The notes beneath the pieces are model-generated. The model did not search any database. It was given only the letters and a program-made list of their open reading frames with translations, and had not been told where the DNA came from. DNA of 40,113 nt. Source: Sulfobacillus sp. Its GTDB lineage: Bacteria; Bacillota; Sulfobacillia; Sulfobacillales; Sulfobacillaceae. Location of the stretch: assembly GCA_027343695.1 (NCBI GenBank), contig DAHWKJ010000002.1, forward strand, positions 1-40,113, given 5' to 3'. Positions within the stretch are counted from its first letter, which is position 1. Every line of letters starts with the position of its first letter. Shown here one piece after another: positions 7,831 to 16,024 of the stretch. The position numbers were made by a program, and so were the translations under genes.

Positions 7831-8112
7831 GTGGAGCCCGTGATCGGCAAATATTGGGATATTACGGACCTTAAAAACCGGATGCGTCGCATCGAAGGCC
7901 AAGCTCGGGGTATCCAGGCCATGTTGGATCGCGAAGAAGAGTGTAAGTCCATCCTCACCCAGTTGTCCGCCATGTCGGGGGCTCTCGATAAAGTCTATCG
8001 GGTGGTCGCGGCATGCGGCTTGGCCGATACCTTGCGTCGGGATGCCACAGGAATGAGCAATGAGGCAATTCGTGAAGTGCTCGAAAGCTTGCACGGGTCT
8101 GGAAGACTTTAA
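7831..8112 (+). CDS. CsoR/CstR-family (DUF156) transcriptional repressor, variant sensor
   Basis: This all-helical DUF156 repressor of about 93 residues has the family core NRMRRIEGQARGIQAML followed by ECKSILTQLSAMSGALDKV. C38 matches the conserved first ligand cysteine of CsoR. The second conserved cysteine (C65 in M. tuberculosis CsoR, C60 in S. aureus CstR) is threonine here and the CsoR histidine H61 is glycine, but a cysteine (C62) stands one position before that histidine. Copper sensing by the usual Cys-His-Cys site is therefore unlikely. A thiol or persulfide switch between C38 and C62 fits the neighbours better. The GTG at 7831 is given as the start, but a near-perfect AGGAGGAG at 7796-7803 points to an in-frame ATT at 7810 or ATC at 7813. 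The target operator is at 7703-7720. Confidence 0.87.
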   Translation: MEPVIGKYWDITDLKNRMRRIEGQARGIQAMLDREEECKSILTQLSAMSGALDKVYRVVAACGLADTLRRDATGMSNEAIREVLESLHGSGRL

Positions 8113-8137
8113 AACATACGAAAGCGAGGGATGTCAC

Positions 8138-8518
8138 ATGTTGGGATATACCAAAACCACCACGAAGAGTGTGGAACAGGCGGTAGAGGATCTGGGCACT
8201 GCGGTGGAATCGAATGGGTTTAAAGTACTTAACCAGCTGGATATTTCAGGCATTTTAAATGGCAAAGGGTTTGACTGTGAGCCAACCCGGATCTTAGAGG
8301 TCTGTCATGCTCCCTCGGCCGCGGCCGTGTTGGACGCCAACGTGAACATCAGTCTTTTATTGCCGTGTAAGATTAACGTCTATGCCAGGCAGGGTCAAAC
8401 CTATGTGTCAGCCTTAGATCCCGGCATGATGAAACAATTTTTCGAAGAGCCCGAAATTTTGAAGATAGCCGACGACGTGCAAACCGCGATTAAACGGATC
8501 GTGGATCAAGCCGTCTAA
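8138..8518 (+). CDS. DUF302 domain protein
   Basis: This 126-residue soluble protein has the DUF302 fold signature: an N-terminal TTKSVEQAVEDL helix, then ILEVCHAPSAA and LLLPCKINVYARQG. DUF302 proteins are often found beside CsoR/CstR-type regulators, rhodaneses and other sulfur or metal redox genes, but their biochemical role is not established. Three cysteines lie in the family's usual regions. The start is ATG 8138, with GCGAGGG just upstream; the frame is open further back only into the repressor gene. It follows the repressor by 25 bases and is probably cotranscribed under the operator at 7703-7720. A role in the persulfide response is inferred only from this context. Confidence 0.85.
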   Translation: MLGYTKTTTKSVEQAVEDLGTAVESNGFKVLNQLDISGILNGKGFDCEPTRILEVCHAPSAAAVLDANVNISLLLPCKINVYARQGQTYVSALDPGMMKQFFEEPEILKIADDVQTAIKRIVDQAV

Positions 8519-8537
8519 CAAAATAACGTGGAAGTAC

Positions 8538-8572
8538 TCTCTACGGATTCCCACCACAACGGTCCGTAGGGA
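8538..8572. terminator. Hairpin after the DUF302 gene
   Basis: TCTCTACGGA (8538-8547) pairs with TCCGTAGGGA (8563-8572) over ten positions with one G-T pair and a 15-base loop. No T-run follows, so it may be a non-canonical terminator or an mRNA stabiliser. Confidence 0.45.
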
Positions 8573-8671
8573 GCTTGCCTGGCGCGAATATTTTGTCATA
8601 ATGGTTCATACTGGCATTAGGCCATCGGTAGATTTCCCATTGAGCGGGTTCGGACGCCAGGGGGCCGAAAA

Positions 8672-10261
8672 GTGGGTTTACGGGGGGTGAGTCCGATCGC
8701 GTCCAGGTGGGGCAACAAGAACAACTGGGTTCGGATAGTGTTGTGGTCATTGGCACCCATTTTAGCGCTCATGGGACTCACCTCTGGTGTCGCTCCGGAT
8801 ACCCTTACGGCCCCAATCTCGGGATATTGGCCCGTGCATCTTACCCGGTTCTTGTTTGGCCCCTATTCGACGGTTGACAATTTTGGGTATGAATCGAACG
8901 GGGAGATCAGCCCGATCATACCGACTTCCTATACGGCCTGGCGGTCTCCCCGAACTCTCGGGATCCAGTTCATTGGCGATTCCCCCGCCAATCTTCGAGC
9001 GGATCAGTTTTCCTTATCGGTCAGCGGCCCGCATGGGCCCATCCGAGGCCTAAAAGCCCACTATACGACGACGGGATTTGTGGGCTGGAAGCTCCCTCGA
9101 CTCCCGGTTGGCACCTATCATGTGACCTTTTTAACCCCACTCTTTAAGCGATCGCAGTCGAGTTGGACCATTACGATCGTCCACCCCAAGGTTCCTTTGG
9201 CCCCCGTTCATGAGACCGCGAACGATCGGGTGAGCCTGGACACGTTGAATGCCTACCGGACACTGCTTGATGAACCGCGGGTAACCTGGAGTACCTCTTT
9301 GGCATATGCTGCCACGGCCCATGCACGATATCTCAGCGTCAACGGGTATAACGCTCCGTCGTTTCACATGGAAAACCCGCGACGCGTCGACTTTAGCGCT
9401 AGAACGCCTTGGGATCGGGATTTGCTTTATGGTTGGCAGAGTGTCTTGGATGGAGAGGTCGGCATTGAATGGACCAACCCTTTACCTCCGGTCGCGGTCG
9501 TCCAAGACTTGATGGACACGGTATTTCATCGGTTATCGTTATTGTCGGGGAATTTGCTGTCGAGTGGTGAAGGGAGCAGTGCCGGGAATACCGGAGCCGT
9601 CGTTATGGACCTTGGCTATGGATATAATCCCTCGCTTCCTTTAGCCATTGCCTACCCGCGTCCGGGGCAGACCGGGGTGCCCATCGCGTGGGTCGACCTG
9701 GAGAGCCCGGATCCCGTGCCGCATGGCTTCGGGCACCGCTTTGGGTACCCCATTACCATTGATTTCCCGACCATCGAAAGTCTCAAAACGGTACGCTTTG
9801 GGCTCTTCTTAGGACGCAATAAGGTGCCGGTGTACGCCGATCGACCTGGCGTCAACTCGTTGTCGGATAACCAAATCGGGATGGTCCCCCAGCGGGCGTT
9901 ATTCCCTGGCACCGTGTACACCGTGATCGTTCAGGGACAGGCGCTCTTTAATAGTGGTGTGGTGAGACCGGTTAACCTCCATTGGTCATTTCAGACGGGA
10001 CGGGGCTCGGAGTCCCTGGCAGCGGCACCTGTGTCACCGCACCAAGCGGTGGTCTCGGTGGTTCGCGCCGGTGGGGGAAACCCGATCATCCACACCGAGG
10101 TACGGTTATATCGGGTGACCGCTTCAGGACGACTGCTGTTGCAAACCATGGGACACACTAATACGCGTGGAGTATGGGTCGTGACCCGTCACCATGTCGT
10201 CAATCACGCGCTGTATGAGGTTACGTCGGCAACCGGCAATAGCCAGCAATTCTGGTGGTGA
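8672..10261 (+). CDS. Exported CAP-domain (SCP/PR-1-like) protein with Ig-like modules
   Basis: This 529-residue surface protein has a signal peptide or anchor at about residues 19-42 (VRIVLWSLAPILALMGLTSGV). A beta-rich Ig-like module follows (about 85-175, ending TYHVTFLTPLF...WTITIV). A CAP domain comes next, starting LNAYRTLLDEPRVTWSTSLA and continuing ATAHARYL with H at SFHMENP. The C-terminal part (about 325 on) is again beta-rich, with PRPGQTGVPIAW resembling Ig-like modules of other bacterial CAP proteins. GTG 8672 has AGGGGG about seven bases upstream; GTG 8687 is possible. CAP proteins in endospore-forming relatives are often spore- or envelope-associated; the function here is unknown. 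It precedes an alpha/beta hydrolase by four bases and is probably cotranscribed with it. Confidence 0.8.
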   Translation: MGLRGVSPIASRWGNKNNWVRIVLWSLAPILALMGLTSGVAPDTLTAPISGYWPVHLTRFLFGPYSTVDNFGYESNGEISPIIPTSYTAWRSPRTLGIQFIGDSPANLRADQFSLSVSGPHGPIRGLKAHYTTTGFVGWKLPRLPVGTYHVTFLTPLFKRSQSSWTITIVHPKVPLAPVHETANDRVSLDTLNAYRTLLDEPRVTWSTSLAYAATAHARYLSVNGYNAPSFHMENPRRVDFSARTPWDRDLLYGWQSVLDGEVGIEWTNPLPPVAVVQDLMDTVFHRLSLLSGNLLSSGEGSSAGNTGAVVMDLGYGYNPSLPLAIAYPRPGQTGVPIAWVDLESPDPVPHGFGHRFGYPITIDFPTIESLKTVRFGLFLGRNKVPVYADRPGVNSLSDNQIGMVPQRALFPGTVYTVIVQGQALFNSGVVRPVNLHWSFQTGRGSESLAAAPVSPHQAVVSVVRAGGGNPIIHTEVRLYRVTASGRLLLQTMGHTNTRGVWVVTRHHVVNHALYEVTSATGNSQQFWW

Positions 10262-10265
10262 AATC

Positions 10266-11096
10266 ATGAAAAGTGCTTGGGACCCAGCAAATAGGGTTGC
10301 GGTGCGCGTCCGGGGCGAGCGGATTCATCTCGCGTATAACGTACGGCCCTCCCATGACTCCGCCCCGCCCGTTATCCTCATTCACGGAATGGGATCATCA
10401 CGCCTCGCGTATCAGCCCTTAATGGATTCATGGCCCTTAAAAGGGGCGGTGTACGCGTTGGACCTGCCGGGCTTTGGGGCATCCGGACATTTAAGACAGC
10501 GCCATACCCTGAACGATTATGTAGAAGCCATCCATGAATTCGTGGGGGCCATGGGCCTGGATTCTGTGGTGCTCTTGGGCCACTCGTTTGGCGGGATGGT
10601 GGTGGGGGAAGTCGTCTCATGCCATCCCGATCAGATAGTGGGTGCCATTCTGGTCTCTAGTGCGGGACTGGTCGCACCCTCCAATGTCTTAGTGCCATCA
10701 CGCTCCATTTGTCTTAATCGGATCGGGATTTGGGTCACGGGTTTTTCATATTTTGGAGACCAGATGGTGTCTGCCTTAGGCATGAACCCGTCTGGGTTAA
10801 CAGCGGACGATCGTCGCCGGCTCCGATATGGATGGGTGAGAGCCGTGGAAATGGCACGAATGGGGTCCTTTTACGAGGATAAAAATTTTTTTCAAGGAAT
10901 CTTACAATCTGGGCGTCCTATCGTGTTGATTCACGGCGAACGGGATCCCGTATTTTCGGTGACAGCGATTCGTGATGTGGTGGGTTCCAAGGTCCCACTC
11001 TGGGTCATGCCGAAGGTGGGGCATCTGCCCTTTGACCAGGATCCCCTCCGCTTTCGTGAGCTCCTGGTCGATGCCCTGGCCGTCATAGAATCTTAA
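10266..11096 (+). CDS. Alpha/beta hydrolase
   Basis: This 276-residue cytoplasmic alpha/beta-fold hydrolase has the oxyanion loop HGMGSS (40-45) and a full triad: S107 in GHSFGG, D227 in HGERDPVF and H253 in VGHLPFDQ. It resembles esterases and meta-cleavage-type hydrolases, but the substrate cannot be told. The start is ATG 10266, four bases after the CAP gene stop, with GGTGGTGA as a modest ribosome site; the frame is open upstream only inside the CAP gene. Its end overlaps by four bases, convergently, with the FMN glutamate-synthase-like gene. No signal peptide is seen. Confidence 0.88.
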   Translation: MKSAWDPANRVAVRVRGERIHLAYNVRPSHDSAPPVILIHGMGSSRLAYQPLMDSWPLKGAVYALDLPGFGASGHLRQRHTLNDYVEAIHEFVGAMGLDSVVLLGHSFGGMVVGEVVSCHPDQIVGAILVSSAGLVAPSNVLVPSRSICLNRIGIWVTGFSYFGDQMVSALGMNPSGLTADDRRRLRYGWVRAVEMARMGSFYEDKNFFQGILQSGRPIVLIHGERDPVFSVTAIRDVVGSKVPLWVMPKVGHLPFDQDPLRFRELLVDALAVIES

Positions 11097-12475
11097 GAGC
11101 GACGGGAATCCCCGGCATAATGCACGCCGGTAATGCGTGCGATTTCCGGGTCCAGTGCTGAAAGGTCGGACGGCTTCAGATCGAAGACGTTGGTATATCC
11201 CATCGTTCGAATGGCGATTTCCATCTCCTTACGGCAACTGGTTAGAAAATTGATGACTCCTTGTGCCGCTAGCTGGGCATCAAGCGGAATTTGCGGCTTG
11301 GCTCGGTAAAATACTAAATCGGTTGGGGGGAGCATTGGGACTGTCTGGGTAATTTGTTTATGGGCTAAAGCGAACATGACGATGGTTCCAAGACCCACGG
11401 CCCGTGCCCCCAACGCGTAGGCTTTGAGGAAATCGCCGGGTTCCCGAAAACCTCCGGAGATGACGAGATCGATTCGATGCTCGGGGTCATGTTGATCCAG
11501 GTAACGACGGGCTCGGACCAGGGCATATAAAGAGGGGATCCCAAAATGGTCGGACAGTGTAATCGGGGCGTTGCCCGTGGCTCCCTCGGTACCGTCAATG
11601 ACGATGACATCGACCCGAGCCTCTAAGGCGACTGCGATGTCTTCTTCGAGTCGGTCACCGGCTCCCATTTTCAGCGCAATCGGGATGCCATCGGTGACCG
11701 AGCGCAGATAAGCAACGACGTCGGACAAGGGGGTCGGATGGGTGGGGTCCTCGAGAAATAGGTCGGCGTGAATGATAGGGGCTTGGCCCTCTTTAAGATG
11801 CATCAGGCGTCGGATATCCGATCCGACTGCGGTGGGGGTTGCGAGTACCGCGTTGCCTGGCATGGCGCCTTGACCTACTTGCACTTCTATCATGTCGGCT
11901 TGTTTTAATATTTCGGGATCTCGGTTCCACGCCCAACGGCCAAACTGGAGAATATAGCGAAAGGCTCGTTCACGTTCAGCCGCTAAGAACGGGCCTTGGC
12001 CGGAATTAAGCGGTATCTGCGTGTGCCCCGAGGCCTCAGCCAACGCAATCCGAGACGCGTGATTGAGGGCGAGTCCGTAGGCCATCCCCGAAATAAAAAG
12101 CGGCATCGAAAAGGTCAAGGGAGTTTTACAATGGCTACCGAGCACGGTTTCCAAGTGGACCGATTCGGTTTCTAGCACCGGATGCCGCGAGAGTTGGCCC
12201 GGTACTAAGGCCAAATCGTCAAATCCATGGACGGGCTTGGCGGAGCCCATGGGACGGATCACCACCGCGCCGCTTTGAGCCCGTAGCGATGAGTAGAGGA
12301 AGTCCATCATCGGAGTGGACTTTAATGAGACATAGAGTTCCGCCAAGGTGTCGCTCATCGGGCGCGTTAAAAGAGCCCAGAGCATGCGGCGAGCAATATG
12401 GGGCAAGGCCCAGGTAAGGACGAGAATCACGATGACTAGGGCCACGAGCGAGCCGAATAGTACGATCCAGAACAT
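11093..12475 (-). CDS. Membrane-anchored FMN-binding glutamate-synthase-like protein
   Basis: This 460-residue protein has one N-terminal transmembrane helix (about 2-26, FWIVLFGSLVALVIVILVL) and then a GltB-type FMN barrel. Visible landmarks are SGMAYGLALNHASRIALAEA, then LNSGQGPF, the barrel strands LKMGAGDRLEEDIAVALEA and VIVIDGTEGATGNAP, and the phosphate-binding LVISGGFREPGDFLKAYALGA. It is much shorter than GltB and lacks the amidotransferase domain. The three-cysteine 3Fe-4S motif is also missing: one cysteine (SCRKEME) remains in that region. Proteins of this type are widely called FMN-binding glutamate synthase family and have no settled function. Glutamate synthesis by this protein alone is unlikely. 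The ribosome site AAGGAGG lies 12 bases before the ATG. Confidence 0.85.
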   Translation of the reverse strand: MFWIVLFGSLVALVIVILVLTWALPHIARRMLWALLTRPMSDTLAELYVSLKSTPMMDFLYSSLRAQSGAVVIRPMGSAKPVHGFDDLALVPGQLSRHPVLETESVHLETVLGSHCKTPLTFSMPLFISGMAYGLALNHASRIALAEASGHTQIPLNSGQGPFLAAERERAFRYILQFGRWAWNRDPEILKQADMIEVQVGQGAMPGNAVLATPTAVGSDIRRLMHLKEGQAPIIHADLFLEDPTHPTPLSDVVAYLRSVTDGIPIALKMGAGDRLEEDIAVALEARVDVIVIDGTEGATGNAPITLSDHFGIPSLYALVRARRYLDQHDPEHRIDLVISGGFREPGDFLKAYALGARAVGLGTIVMFALAHKQITQTVPMLPPTDLVFYRAKPQIPLDAQLAAQGVINFLTSCRKEMEIAIRTMGYTNVFDLKPSDLSALDPEIARITGVHYAGDSRRS

Positions 12476-12543
12476 GGGTAAGTGTATCCTCCTTCCAATA
12501 AACTTCAGAGTGCCCGTTCTAGGTATGGGGTATCCTATCGGTT

Positions 12544-13524
12544 ATGAGTAACCCGAAAAATCTCTCGCGACTTCGGATCAAACGCATGGTGGTGGTTGGG
12601 GTCCTTAGCCTGGTGATTGTGGTCGGTGCTTTAATGGGCCTCAGTTACTGGGTCAGTTATAAGCTGGCCCATCCCTATCATCTGCCGTTATCCAGCAATC
12701 CGTCTTGGTGGGGGATGGGTTATCGCAATGTGCCGTTTACCGTACCGGCCGATGGGTTGCGCCTCAAAGGGTGGTGGATTCCGGCATCGGGTAGTCCCCT
12801 CACCGTTATCATGACGCATGGTTATCGCAATAACCGGGTGGGCCACTCGGTCCCACAACTGGCGGTGGCGCGGGCCTTGCATCAGATGGGAGCGAACGTC
12901 TTGATGTTTGACTTTCGAGGCTCTGGGGATTCCGATGGCCATTTGACTTCAGTCGGGGTCTTCGAACAGCAGGACATCATTGCCGCCGATCAGGCGGTCA
13001 CCACGCGATGGGCACCACAGTCCACGATTGTGTTGCTCGGGTATTCGATGGGCGCCTCGACCGCTCTGATGGCGGCAGCGGAAGACCCTCGGGTCGCTGG
13101 GGTAATCGCTGATAGCCCGTTTGCCGATCTCACGCAATATCTGAATACCCACCTATCCGTCTGGACCCACTTGCCGCACTACCCGTTTACTCCCTTGGTG
13201 CTCTGGATGTTACCCCGAATCACAGGCGTCCGACTGAACGGGGCCAGCCCATTAAATTTGGCTCATAAGTTAGGGAAGCGCCCCATTCTACTCATTGCAG
13301 GATCTCGCGATACCATCATTCCGGCCCACAATAGTGTGGACTTATATCGACGGCTGGTGGCTTCAGATCGCAGGGTTACACTCTGGATGGTGCCGTGGAC
13401 CCACCACATCCAAGCCTATAAGGTGCAGCCGATTGCCTATGTGGATCACCTGTACCAGTTTTTGGTGCGTTGGGATCCCCGCCTTAAGAAACCCGGTGGG
13501 GCCCAGATAGGGTTTTATCCGTGA
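12544..13524 (+). CDS. Membrane-anchored alpha/beta hydrolase (dipeptidyl-peptidase/BAAT-like)
   Basis: This 326-residue protein has a basic N-terminus and a transmembrane helix at about residues 15-38 (MVVVGVLSLVIVVGALMGLS), so its catalytic domain is probably outside the membrane. The hydrolase signature is complete: oxyanion region HGYRNN, S168 in GYSMGAS, D256 in AGSRDTIIP and H287 or H288 in WTHHIQ. The cap and spacing match the YqkD-like serine hydrolases common in Firmicutes. It is divergent from the FMN protein across 68 bases and converges with the small anchored protein at 13515, overlapping it by ten bases. No strong ribosome site precedes the ATG. The substrate is unknown. Confidence 0.87.
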   Translation: MSNPKNLSRLRIKRMVVVGVLSLVIVVGALMGLSYWVSYKLAHPYHLPLSSNPSWWGMGYRNVPFTVPADGLRLKGWWIPASGSPLTVIMTHGYRNNRVGHSVPQLAVARALHQMGANVLMFDFRGSGDSDGHLTSVGVFEQQDIIAADQAVTTRWAPQSTIVLLGYSMGASTALMAAAEDPRVAGVIADSPFADLTQYLNTHLSVWTHLPHYPFTPLVLWMLPRITGVRLNGASPLNLAHKLGKRPILLIAGSRDTIIPAHNSVDLYRRLVASDRRVTLWMVPWTHHIQAYKVQPIAYVDHLYQFLVRWDPRLKKPGGAQIGFYP

Positions 13525-13919
13525 ATAGGCGTCCAACGCATCCAAGTTCCGTTCTGGGCGTTAATTAAGACCGCCACCGTCGCAACCTGTTGGCGGTGAT
13601 GGGATCGAAGGTGAAGGATCGTGACGTGTTGCATGGTGATCAACCAGGCTAGTTGGTGCCCGGGGCTGATCGAGACCATTTGTGCCGTGGGTGTCGTCGC
13701 GGGAGTCAGGAGGATATTGTGATGAGCGGTTTGGCTTTCGACCAAGGCCTCTTGAATCGTGATTCGGGTGGTCTCAGGAGGCACCACTTTCAGCGTGACT
13801 CCACCCGTCGCGAGGATGGCGGGAATGCCGACGGACCGTGGAGAGTGATGGGGGAGGGCCCATACCACTGCCACCACCATGGCCATTCCCGCAATAATCC
13901 ATCCTCCAACGCGACGCAT
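13515..13919 (-). CDS. Small exported or anchored protein of unknown function
   Basis: This 134-residue protein begins MRR and has a hydrophobic segment at about residues 5-23 (GGWIIAGMAMVVAVVWALP), either a signal peptide or an anchor. The rest is threonine- and valine-rich, probably beta-stranded, with no cysteine and no known motif. Its ATG lies three bases after the stop of the S9 peptidase gene, so it is probably translationally coupled to it as the second gene of a leftward operon. The close pairing suggests an extracytoplasmic accessory role, but nothing in the sequence proves it. Confidence 0.65.
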   Translation of the reverse strand: MRRVGGWIIAGMAMVVAVVWALPHHSPRSVGIPAILATGGVTLKVVPPETTRITIQEALVESQTAHHNILLTPATTPTAQMVSISPGHQLAWLITMQHVTILHLRSHHRQQVATVAVLINAQNGTWMRWTPIHG

Positions 13920-13922
13920 GGG

Positions 13923-15941
13923 TTAGGCTTCTGATTCCGGAATATAGGTCTTCAGCCAATCTGTCATGGTTTCGAGACGGTGAATGCGATGCCATGGTTT
14001 TCCATCGCGACTCATCCCATGAAATTCATCTGGGTAGCGCACAAATTTGACCGGAGCTCGATTGAGATACTTGACCGCGGTATAGAGAATCTCACCTTGT
14101 TCGATGGGACAACGGAGATCGCCTTCTTGGTGCTCGATGAGAAGGGGAGTCGTCATGTGTTCCACATACGTAATTGGGCTCTGCTGTCGGTACCATTGGT
14201 CGTCCTGCCAGGGAGCCTTCTGATTCGCACGCTTCATCCAATGCCAACCCCCATCTCCGGTACCTACCATGGCGCGCCAATCGACGACAGAACGCATGGT
14301 AACCGCAGCTTTGAAACGGTCGGTATGTCCCACAATCCAGTTGGTCATGTAGCCACCATAGGAACCCCCCGCGACGCCGAGTCGGTTGGCGTCAATCCAC
14401 GGCTCATACTGTAGAGCCGTCTCCAAACCCGCCATGATATCAAGATAATCGAGGTTGCCCCACTCTTTTTGAATCGCGGCGCAAAATTCGGTACCGTACC
14501 CCTGAGACCCACGTGGGTTGGTGTAAATAACGCCGTAGCCTAAAGCGGTGAGGCATTGGAATTCGAAAAAGAAGCTTTGCGCATAGAGCATCATGGGTCC
14601 CCCATGAATTTCTAGGATAGCGGGGTAGCGCTTCCCGGATTCGAAGTGGCTTGGCTTCATGACCCAGCCATCCACCGCCGGGCCGCCCTCGGCATGGGTA
14701 GTAAATCGTGTGGGCTCTGATAGCTCAAGTTGCGCTAAAAGTTTCTGGTTGGGGTTGGATAGGGTTTGGAGTGCTCCCGAGCTAAGCTCGAGCCATACGA
14801 CTTCGCTCGGATTGATTGGTGTGCTGCGGATCAAGGCCGCATGCGTCCGCGAGTTATTGAGATCGTAACTGTAATACACCGCGTCATCTTCCGTTACGAG
14901 CGTGACAGCCTCCGTCTCGAGATGGATCCGCGCTAGATGGGTCGCGCCGTTACGGGAAGTTAAGGTGTAGAATTCCCGGCCATTTGGGCTGAATAGCGGG
15001 GGATTGCTCCCGGTGCCGGAAAGATCCGAAAGGGATAAGTCGGTCAGCGGTCGGTCCCAGTCATGGGCAATCGGCCGCGTGGATTTGGTCTCAAGATCAT
15101 AGGTATAGAGGCTTGTGGTATCATAGCCCATTTGGTCTGGGTGTGATGCGGTAAACAACACATGGGTTCCATCTGGGGAAAACGTGGCATGATTAACAGA
15201 TAAGTCGGGACTCGTTAGAGCAACCGGCTCGGGTCGCTTATCGCTGTGAACATCGAGCAGATAGAGTACACCACCGGCCCACTCCCGGTCATAGTCGTCC
15301 CCGTATCGGGATTGCATCAGGAGCTGGGTCCCTGCGGGGTTAATGGCGAGGCCACTATGACGATAGGGTCCGAATGTGAGTTGGCGGGCGGATTCCGGTG
15401 CGTCCAAGGGTACATGCACGACATGCGGACGTTTGTCGGTGAAGTATCCGGTCCCATCCAGTTTATGGGCCAGTTCCGTGATGACTTTCACGTCGCGGTT
15501 AAAGCGAATCCGGGGTTCTTCGGTTTCGGGACGGGCTTTGGTCTCCGGTTGAATCCCGTCTTTGGTGAGGCTTGCGGTCAGAAAAAGACTCTGGCTGTCC
15601 GGTGCCCAAATGAAGTCTCGAACCCCGCCTTCAATGTGGGTCAGTTGATACGCCTCTCCCCCTTCGGTGGCTAAAAGCCATACTTGAGATTGTCCGCTGC
15701 GCTCTGAGAGAAACCCGACCCATCGACCATCGGGAGAAAATGCGGGATGGGTATCCGTTGGACCCGCCGTGAACGGGAAGGCTGGGTGACCAGGTCGTAC
15801 CGCCATTAATTGGCGCTTATATGTATTGGTTTCGGGATCGGCCTGCGATTCCACGTAGATGATTAAACTTGCCGTCGGCGAAACCTGAATGTCTCCTGCC
15901 AGTCGAAAAGCAAAGAGATCATCGGGCGTAATTGTCCTCAT
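13923..15941 (-). CDS. S9-family peptidase (acylaminoacyl-peptidase/prolyl oligopeptidase type)
   Basis: This 672-residue serine peptidase has an N-terminal seven-bladed beta-propeller (to about 400), with repeated blade ends such as PAFSPDGRWVGFLSERSG and ATFSPDGTHVLFTASHP. The C-terminal alpha/beta hydrolase domain carries the triad S527 in GGSYGGY, D608 in EGDLRCP and H641 in DEFHGMS. Such enzymes cut short peptides or N-acylated peptides in the cytoplasm, and no signal peptide is present. The start is ATG 15941, immediately behind GGAGGTG; an open extension to 16031 would run into the Nudix promoter region and was rejected. The small exported protein gene follows directly. Peptide recycling is the likely job. 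Exact specificity is open. Confidence 0.93.
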   Translation of the reverse strand: MRTITPDDLFAFRLAGDIQVSPTASLIIYVESQADPETNTYKRQLMAVRPGHPAFPFTAGPTDTHPAFSPDGRWVGFLSERSGQSQVWLLATEGGEAYQLTHIEGGVRDFIWAPDSQSLFLTASLTKDGIQPETKARPETEEPRIRFNRDVKVITELAHKLDGTGYFTDKRPHVVHVPLDAPESARQLTFGPYRHSGLAINPAGTQLLMQSRYGDDYDREWAGGVLYLLDVHSDKRPEPVALTSPDLSVNHATFSPDGTHVLFTASHPDQMGYDTTSLYTYDLETKSTRPIAHDWDRPLTDLSLSDLSGTGSNPPLFSPNGREFYTLTSRNGATHLARIHLETEAVTLVTEDDAVYYSYDLNNSRTHAALIRSTPINPSEVVWLELSSGALQTLSNPNQKLLAQLELSEPTRFTTHAEGGPAVDGWVMKPSHFESGKRYPAILEIHGGPMMLYAQSFFFEFQCLTALGYGVIYTNPRGSQGYGTEFCAAIQKEWGNLDYLDIMAGLETALQYEPWIDANRLGVAGGSYGGYMTNWIVGHTDRFKAAVTMRSVVDWRAMVGTGDGGWHWMKRANQKAPWQDDQWYRQQSPITYVEHMTTPLLIEHQEGDLRCPIEQGEILYTAVKYLNRAPVKFVRYPDEFHGMSRDGKPWHRIHRLETMTDWLKTYIPESEA

Positions 15942-16024
15942 TCGACACCTCCATGTGATACCATCAGATATATCTATTCGCGGATAAAAGACCGATTCCT
16001 GCTTCCCGATGAAGGGGGGATTCC

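Noticed and set aside
12524-12533. TATGGGGTAT, identical to part of the CsoR/CstR operator, before the hydrolase at 12544
   Set aside because: Only one arm is present; the matching left arm ATACCC is missing, so it is probably chance.
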